From NCBI GenBank assembly GCA_031287245.1, contig JAITTD010000273.1, forward strand, positions 1 through 10,300: a DNA stretch of 10,300 nt, read 5' to 3'. The position numbers and the translations under genes are program-made. Positions 6,591 to 10,300 of this stretch are shown here, one piece after another (position 1 is the first letter of the stretch; each line of letters starts with the position of its first letter). Origin of the DNA: Bacteroidales bacterium (GTDB taxonomy: Bacteria; Bacteroidota; Bacteroidia; Bacteroidales; UBA4181). The notes beneath the pieces are model-generated. The model saw nothing but the letters and a program-made list of their open reading frames with translations. It had not been told where the DNA came from and ran no database searches.

Positions 6591-9050
6591 TCATAATATA
6601 AGCCGTCGATCCACAATATGTTTCAACTTGTTAGCGGCAGTATATTCCATGTCGTTTTCGTTCATTTTCTCTATCTTTATTTTCAGATAATTTGCCGTGA
6701 CGGCTTCGTTGATTGAAAACTCATGCGCTGCCAACGTTTCTATCAACTGCTGTTCCGTGAAATTGACGTGATGACCGACACGGAAAGTCACGACTTCGAT
6801 GTCTTCCTTGCCAATGACCAATTGCAGTTGCGTGGGTTCCAGATGCTCCTGGATGATTTGCGCCAGTTTCATGTAGTTGTAGAACGAACTGCCGACGCGC
6901 ACAATATCGCCGTAGCGACCCATCAACTCAAAGCGGGGATTTTTCCGCCCACAGGCGCAGTCGCCATCTACCCAACGCCCCAAGTCGCCGATTTCGTAGC
7001 GCATGATGCCATGACCTTCACGAAATTTTGGCGAGAGGATAATGCGTCCTGTTTCTCCGTGTTCAACCGGCGCATCTTTGTCCGGTTGCACAATTTCCAT
7101 GTCCATAATGCCGGTCAGCAGATGATGTACGCCGCCCGTGCAATGCTCGCAGGCATAGCCGATAGGTCCCACATCATTACTTCCGTAGGTGAGCGATGCC
7201 ACAGTTTCGACGCCGAATTTTTCTTTCAACATCGTCTTGTCGGCTGCCGACATAAATTCGCCGCCGTAGTATATTTTTTTGATGCCTCCGTATTTTTTCA
7301 ACACTTGCTCCTGCTCGCGGAACAACTGCAACAGCGACGTGGGCATACCTAACAACACATTTATGCCCAATTCGACAATCTTTTCCGCCATTTCGTCAGG
7401 CTCGGCGTGCCCACCCATCGGATAGTTTTTTGCGTTGGCAAATTCGAGAATTGCGTTGTAACTGATGAATCCGCCGTAGAGGTGTCCTTCAAAAAACAGG
7501 TTCATTATTTTGTCCGTTTTCGGCTCAATGCCTACGGCAATCAGCGTTTCGGCAACGGCTGCCATTTCGAAATGATAGTCGCGATAGGAATAGGACGAAA
7601 GTATGGTTTTCCCGCTTGACCCGCCGCTTTTGACGAAGAGTTTACTTTTTTCTGCAGATGCCGGCATACGCATAAAATCGTCCTTGTCGGCGATTGGCGC
7701 CGGAGCGATGACCGGATGATAGTCTTTCAGATGATCGAAAGAGGCGATTTTATCGACTGCCGACGAGGTCAGCGACACGCGACGGCAATAGCGTTGGAGA
7801 GCAAACACGCCATCGTGCGGTTCGCCCGGATAGGAGAACGACACGCTGCCACATTCCACAATGCGTGTCACGCCGCAGGTTGCAAACAGTTCGGACAGTT
7901 CGTATATCTCGTCGAGGACACATCCCAGCGACACCGTCTGCAAGTAACGGCTCATCGGTTGCAGGTAACGCACAATCTCTGTCCGCTTCATAGGCTTCAA
8001 CCAGATGGTGCGGAAAAGCGGTGAAGGCTCCAGACCCGACTGGCGATTGACATAAATGCGGAACGAGTGGTCGTCGGCTTCCACCAATTCTTCTTCGCCC
8101 ACACAACTGTTTAATTCACGCATCAAATTGGAAGAGGTAATCTGCGCCTCCTCGTGAATATTTTTCGGCACAGGCGGAAATTGAGGCGAAACAGCGGCTA
8201 ACGCTTTTTTCAGGCGTTCCGCCACGTCGTGCAATTCTTCATAAGTACCTTCGTAATAAAGGCATTGCGGACTGGAACAGGCTTGCTGGTCGCCGTCGCA
8301 AATATCTTTTGCTATTCCCAGTAAGTTCTTGTCCGTCAAACCTTTGCGCGTAATATAGCCGAAACTGATATGATGTCCCCAAGCCACGACGGGTGTTTGG
8401 GTCATTTTGGTAATACTGTCGATGGCGTCCGTGCCTCCCCAAGCCACGATGCCGGAAACAAAATCGAACACACGGCTCAAAGTGTTTTTGTCGGCAGACG
8501 AGATGTCGAGCGCATAGACGAACTGTGCCAGCGTTCCGGTCGCGTCTTCCTGCACCAGTTTTTGCAGGAGAATGGCAGAAAACCCGTTTTCCTTGCTGCT
8601 CAGTTTGACAATATTGATATTGCCGGTCATCAAGCCTTCCAACACGCTCAGGGCGCCCAATCCGGGTGCATTTCCTGCTGCCACGTGGCACAGCACACCC
8701 AGCGGTTTGTAGCCCTCCAAAATATTGTCTTCCATGTTGAAGCGGCGCAGCACAAAGGGGTCGATGCGTCCCAATTCGTGCACGATTTTGTCTTGAATGT
8801 AGGATTTGCTGAAAACTTCTGCCAGTCCTGTAACAGTTTCACGGGCTGTGCCGGCATCCAAACCACTGTCGGTGAGCACATGCTCCAATTCGGCGTCGCC
8901 GGTTTTCAGTTTGAGGTAAAGATTTTCTGCTGCATGGAGCAGAAGTTCGGTCGGCAAAGTCTTCCCGATAGTGTTCAATACCGATTGTTCGATAGCGTCC
9001 AGGTCAAAGCTGTCCGCCAATTTTCCGTTATATAAATGTATCTTTTTCAT
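6591..9050 (-). CDS. LuxC-type acyl reductase fused to PaaK-like adenylating domain
   Basis: An 819-residue two-domain enzyme. Residues about 1-435 are a LuxC-family fatty-acyl reductase (aldehyde-dehydrogenase fold): AGNAPGLG at 125-132, VAWGG at 202-206, VAWGHHISFG at 222-231, and QQACSSPQ at 255-262 with Cys258 as the expected acyl-accepting nucleophile. Residues about 460-819 are an ANL adenylating domain of phenylacetate-CoA ligase type: phosphate loop KSGGSSGKT at 474-482, YGGE at 595-598, YEIGDLG at 685-691, and a Cys-rich CACGRKNPRFELMGR at 698-712. The pair suggests that a free acid is activated with ATP, moved to Cys258 and reduced to an aldehyde by NAD(P)H in one polypeptide. Ordinary LuxC is about 480 residues and stands alone. 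The start is 4 bp after the luxE-like stop. The acid substrate and the aldehyde's fate are unknown, and no luciferase gene is present. Confidence 0.88.
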   Translation of the reverse strand: MKKIHLYNGKLADSFDLDAIEQSVLNTIGKTLPTELLLHAAENLYLKLKTGDAELEHVLTDSGLDAGTARETVTGLAEVFSKSYIQDKIVHELGRIDPFVLRRFNMEDNILEGYKPLGVLCHVAAGNAPGLGALSVLEGLMTGNINIVKLSSKENGFSAILLQKLVQEDATGTLAQFVYALDISSADKNTLSRVFDFVSGIVAWGGTDAIDSITKMTQTPVVAWGHHISFGYITRKGLTDKNLLGIAKDICDGDQQACSSPQCLYYEGTYEELHDVAERLKKALAAVSPQFPPVPKNIHEEAQITSSNLMRELNSCVGEEELVEADDHSFRIYVNRQSGLEPSPLFRTIWLKPMKRTEIVRYLQPMSRYLQTVSLGCVLDEIYELSELFATCGVTRIVECGSVSFSYPGEPHDGVFALQRYCRRVSLTSSAVDKIASFDHLKDYHPVIAPAPIADKDDFMRMPASAEKSKLFVKSGGSSGKTILSSYSYRDYHFEMAAVAETLIAVGIEPKTDKIMNLFFEGHLYGGFISYNAILEFANAKNYPMGGHAEPDEMAEKIVELGINVLLGMPTSLLQLFREQEQVLKKYGGIKKIYYGGEFMSAADKTMLKEKFGVETVASLTYGSNDVGPIGYACEHCTGGVHHLLTGIMDMEIVQPDKDAPVEHGETGRIILSPKFREGHGIMRYEIGDLGRWVDGDCACGRKNPRFELMGRYGDIVRVGSSFYNYMKLAQIIQEHLEPTQLQLVIGKEDIEVVTFRVGHHVNFTEQQLIETLAAHEFSINEAVTANYLKIKIEKMNENDMEYTAANKLKHIVDRRLIL

Positions 9051-9054
9051 GATT

Positions 9055-10185
9055 TTAGCGTTTTAATAATTCGGAGGCTGCAATGGCGCAACTCTTGTTT
9101 TTGGATGTTCCCGCACGTCCCAGTATTTCAAACCACGGTGTGTTGGTGCCGCAACCACATTCTGATGCCGGATGCAGCACTGCCATATCGCCCATGAGCA
9201 CGCTGTGTGCCGGAGCAGAGGTAATGTATGGCGACACGAAATGAATAAATCCCGGTTTGCCGCAGGGCAACACTTCCAGGGTTTTCATATCATGGATGAA
9301 AACGCGCGACCAGGTGGGTACGTGAAAATGATGTTTAGTACATTCCATATACGGGATACAGTGTTCCACAGAGCCATAGCCGTCGCAAAAACGTTCTTCC
9401 GGAATGCCCAGTATCTCTTCGCCCAGCGCATACAGTTCGGCTTTCGAAATTTGTTTGCCGGCATAGCCTTTCCATCCGCCGCCGAAAAGGGCGAGCGATT
9501 TTGGATTCAGCTTCAGCGGTTTCAGACCCAGCCGTTTCATGCGTTCGAGTGTAAAATAGAAAAACGAGGGAAATCCCAGTATGCGCACCGGCAAGTCCTG
9601 TTTGGCATAACGCTTGAAAGCCTCCATCACACCAAAGATATCAAATTCGTACCCGCCGAAACCGTCTTGTTTGAGGGCATATTCTATCTCGTTGACGGGA
9701 CTGTATTTGGTGAGGCGCTTGTCCGTATTTGCCGTCCCCAACTTGGAATCTTCAGGAATATCGTAGGAATACAGGATGTAGTTCGACGGCTGGTCGGGCG
9801 TAACAAATCCCCGCGCGGCTATCTCGAAATCGACCATGCGGACGGCGTCACCAATCGAACGTTCGTCAAAAAACATCTGGCTCATTTGTCCTGTTGTGCC
9901 CGAGGAGGTGAAATGCTCCACAATTTGATTGTCAGGGACACTTTTCACAACGTGTGTCTTGAAAAAATCAGCGTACACGAAAGGGATATGGGCGCAGTCG
10001 TCCACCGTTTTCAACGACGCGATGTTGAAATATTCTTTTTCCAACCACTGTGCATAAAATGCATTGTTCTCTTTGTGAAAGGCGGTAATCTCCTTCATAC
10101 TTTCGACAAACAGTCGGTTGTATTCTTCCGAATGGTTGTAACAATCGGCGGTGCTGCACAATTTGTTTCTGCTTTCTAATGCCAT
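9055..10185 (-). CDS. LuxE-family acyl-protein synthetase
   Basis: A 376-residue cytoplasmic protein matching LuxE in length. LuxE adenylates a fatty acid, holds it on its own cysteine and hands it to the LuxC reductase. TSSGTTGQ at residues 93-100 is the ATP loop. FGGGWKG (234-240), DGYGSVEHCIPY (268-279), LMGD (330-333) and GRAGTSKNKSCAIAA (356-370) follow in the family's order. Cys366 near the C terminus lies where the acyl-accepting cysteine of bioluminescence LuxE is known to be. It is the first gene of the cluster and is separated by 4 bp from the LuxC fusion, its expected partner. The leader has no Shine-Dalgarno sequence. It lacks the LuxD, LuxA and LuxB neighbours of light-producing operons, so a non-luminescent role is likely. 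Confidence 0.9.
   Translation of the reverse strand: MALESRNKLCSTADCYNHSEEYNRLFVESMKEITAFHKENNAFYAQWLEKEYFNIASLKTVDDCAHIPFVYADFFKTHVVKSVPDNQIVEHFTSSGTTGQMSQMFFDERSIGDAVRMVDFEIAARGFVTPDQPSNYILYSYDIPEDSKLGTANTDKRLTKYSPVNEIEYALKQDGFGGYEFDIFGVMEAFKRYAKQDLPVRILGFPSFFYFTLERMKRLGLKPLKLNPKSLALFGGGWKGYAGKQISKAELYALGEEILGIPEERFCDGYGSVEHCIPYMECTKHHFHVPTWSRVFIHDMKTLEVLPCGKPGFIHFVSPYITSAPAHSVLMGDMAVLHPASECGCGTNTPWFEILGRAGTSKNKSCAIAASELLKR
9060..9071 (-). promoter_or_regulatory. AT-rich translation leader motif, copy 2
   Basis: AATTATTAAAAC on the minus strand sits exactly 9 bases before the ATG of the LuxC fusion and overlaps the last codons (Leu-Leu-Lys) of the LuxE gene. The same 12-mer is found at the same spacing before the LuxE ATG (10195-10206). 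It may replace a Shine-Dalgarno sequence, but chance is possible. Confidence 0.35.
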
Positions 10186-10238
10186 AGCTATTCTGTTTTA
10201 ATAATTACACTCGTTCGTATTGCTACTTCTATTACGGA

Positions 10239-10257
10239 CGACTCCTGATATGAGTCG
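10239..10257. repeat. Short inverted repeat, possible operator
   Basis: CGACTC at 10239-10244 and GAGTCG at 10252-10257 are perfect inverted copies around CTGATAT. The site is 53 bp upstream of the LuxE-family start. It could be an operator for a dimeric regulator or a small hairpin. Evidence is limited to the symmetry. Confidence 0.35.
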
Positions 10258-10266
10258 ATTCTTTGA

Positions 10267-10300
10267 TCTTTGTTCTATTTGTCTTTGTTCTTTGTTCTAT
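10267..10300. repeat. Direct repeats of TCTTTGTTCTAT
   Basis: The 12-mer TCTTTGTTCTAT occurs at 10267-10278 and 10289-10300, with starts exactly 22 bp apart (about two helical turns). A shorter copy, TCTTTGTTCT, is at 10282-10291 and a variant precedes at about 10260. The tract runs into the window edge. It may be low-complexity sequence or an iterated binding site. Confidence 0.4.

Larger units (their letters stand above)
10186..10300 (-). promoter_or_regulatory. Upstream leader of the cluster
   Basis: This 115-bp stretch holds no gene. From the LuxE start outward it contains the leader 12-mer AATTATTAAAAC (10195-10206), a 6-bp inverted repeat CGACTC/GAGTCG with a 7-base spacer (10239-10257), and a CTTTGTTCT-rich repeat tract (10261-10300). 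The promoter should lie here or just beyond the window. No clear Bacteroidota TTTG / TAnnTTTG pair is visible on the minus strand. Confidence 0.4.

Noticed and set aside
8377..8449. 13-mer CCCCAAGCCACGA repeated 60 bp apart
   Set aside because: Both copies code for the Val-Ala-Trp-Gly motifs of the LuxC domain, so the repeat follows from protein sequence and is not a separate element.
9172..10179. 335-codon open frame on the plus strand
   Set aside because: It is antisense to the LuxE-family gene, whose motifs are clear; the plus-strand translation shows none.
1..10300. CRISPR array, tRNA, rRNA or luciferase genes
   Set aside because: No regularly spaced repeats, no cloverleaf or rRNA-like sequence and no LuxA/LuxB-like frame were seen.

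Overview
The window holds one compact, wholly minus-strand gene cluster read from right to left, about 10 kb long, with an upstream leader at the right edge and a palindromic mobile-element remnant at the left edge. The best guess for the host is a member of the Bacteroidota (probably Bacteroidales). The reasons are AT-rich, mostly Shine-Dalgarno-free leaders before the starts, moderate GC content, and a repeat at the far left of a type that recurs in such genomes. This placement is an inference, since there is no rRNA or other taxonomic marker.

Layout in transcription order: (1) a LuxE-family acyl-protein synthetase (10185-9055). (2) After 4 bp, an 819-residue fusion of a LuxC-type acyl reductase with a PaaK-like adenylating domain (9050-6591). 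(3) A 99-bp gap with two adjacent inverted repeats. (4) A fusion of a GHKL/RsbW-like ATPase domain with a GNAT acetyltransferase region (6491-5016). (5) An overlapping MFS transporter (5032-3791). (6) A membrane-anchored dCache sensor joined to a SpoIIE/RsbU-type PP2C phosphatase and a C-terminal HATPase domain, which is cut by an in-frame TAG (3794-1965, continuing 1964-1755). (7) An overlapping STAS anti-sigma-factor-antagonist-like protein (1764-1438). (8) A second, free-standing PaaK-like adenylating enzyme (1418-144). Just past its stop lies a 132-bp nested palindrome that looks like a MITE.

Read together, the cluster pairs an acid-activation and reduction module (three adenylating domains and one NAD(P)H-type acyl reductase, with no luciferase) with a complete set of partner-switching parts: sensor phosphatase, two HATPase domains and a STAS protein. 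No sigma factor is present in the window. An attractive but unproven reading is that an external ligand sensed by the dCache domain controls, through STAS phosphorylation, either the production of an acyl aldehyde or acylated product or its export by the MFS protein. The close overlaps from gene 4 to gene 7 argue for one transcription unit there. Genes 1-2 are tightly coupled, and the 99-bp gap between the two blocks may be a control point.
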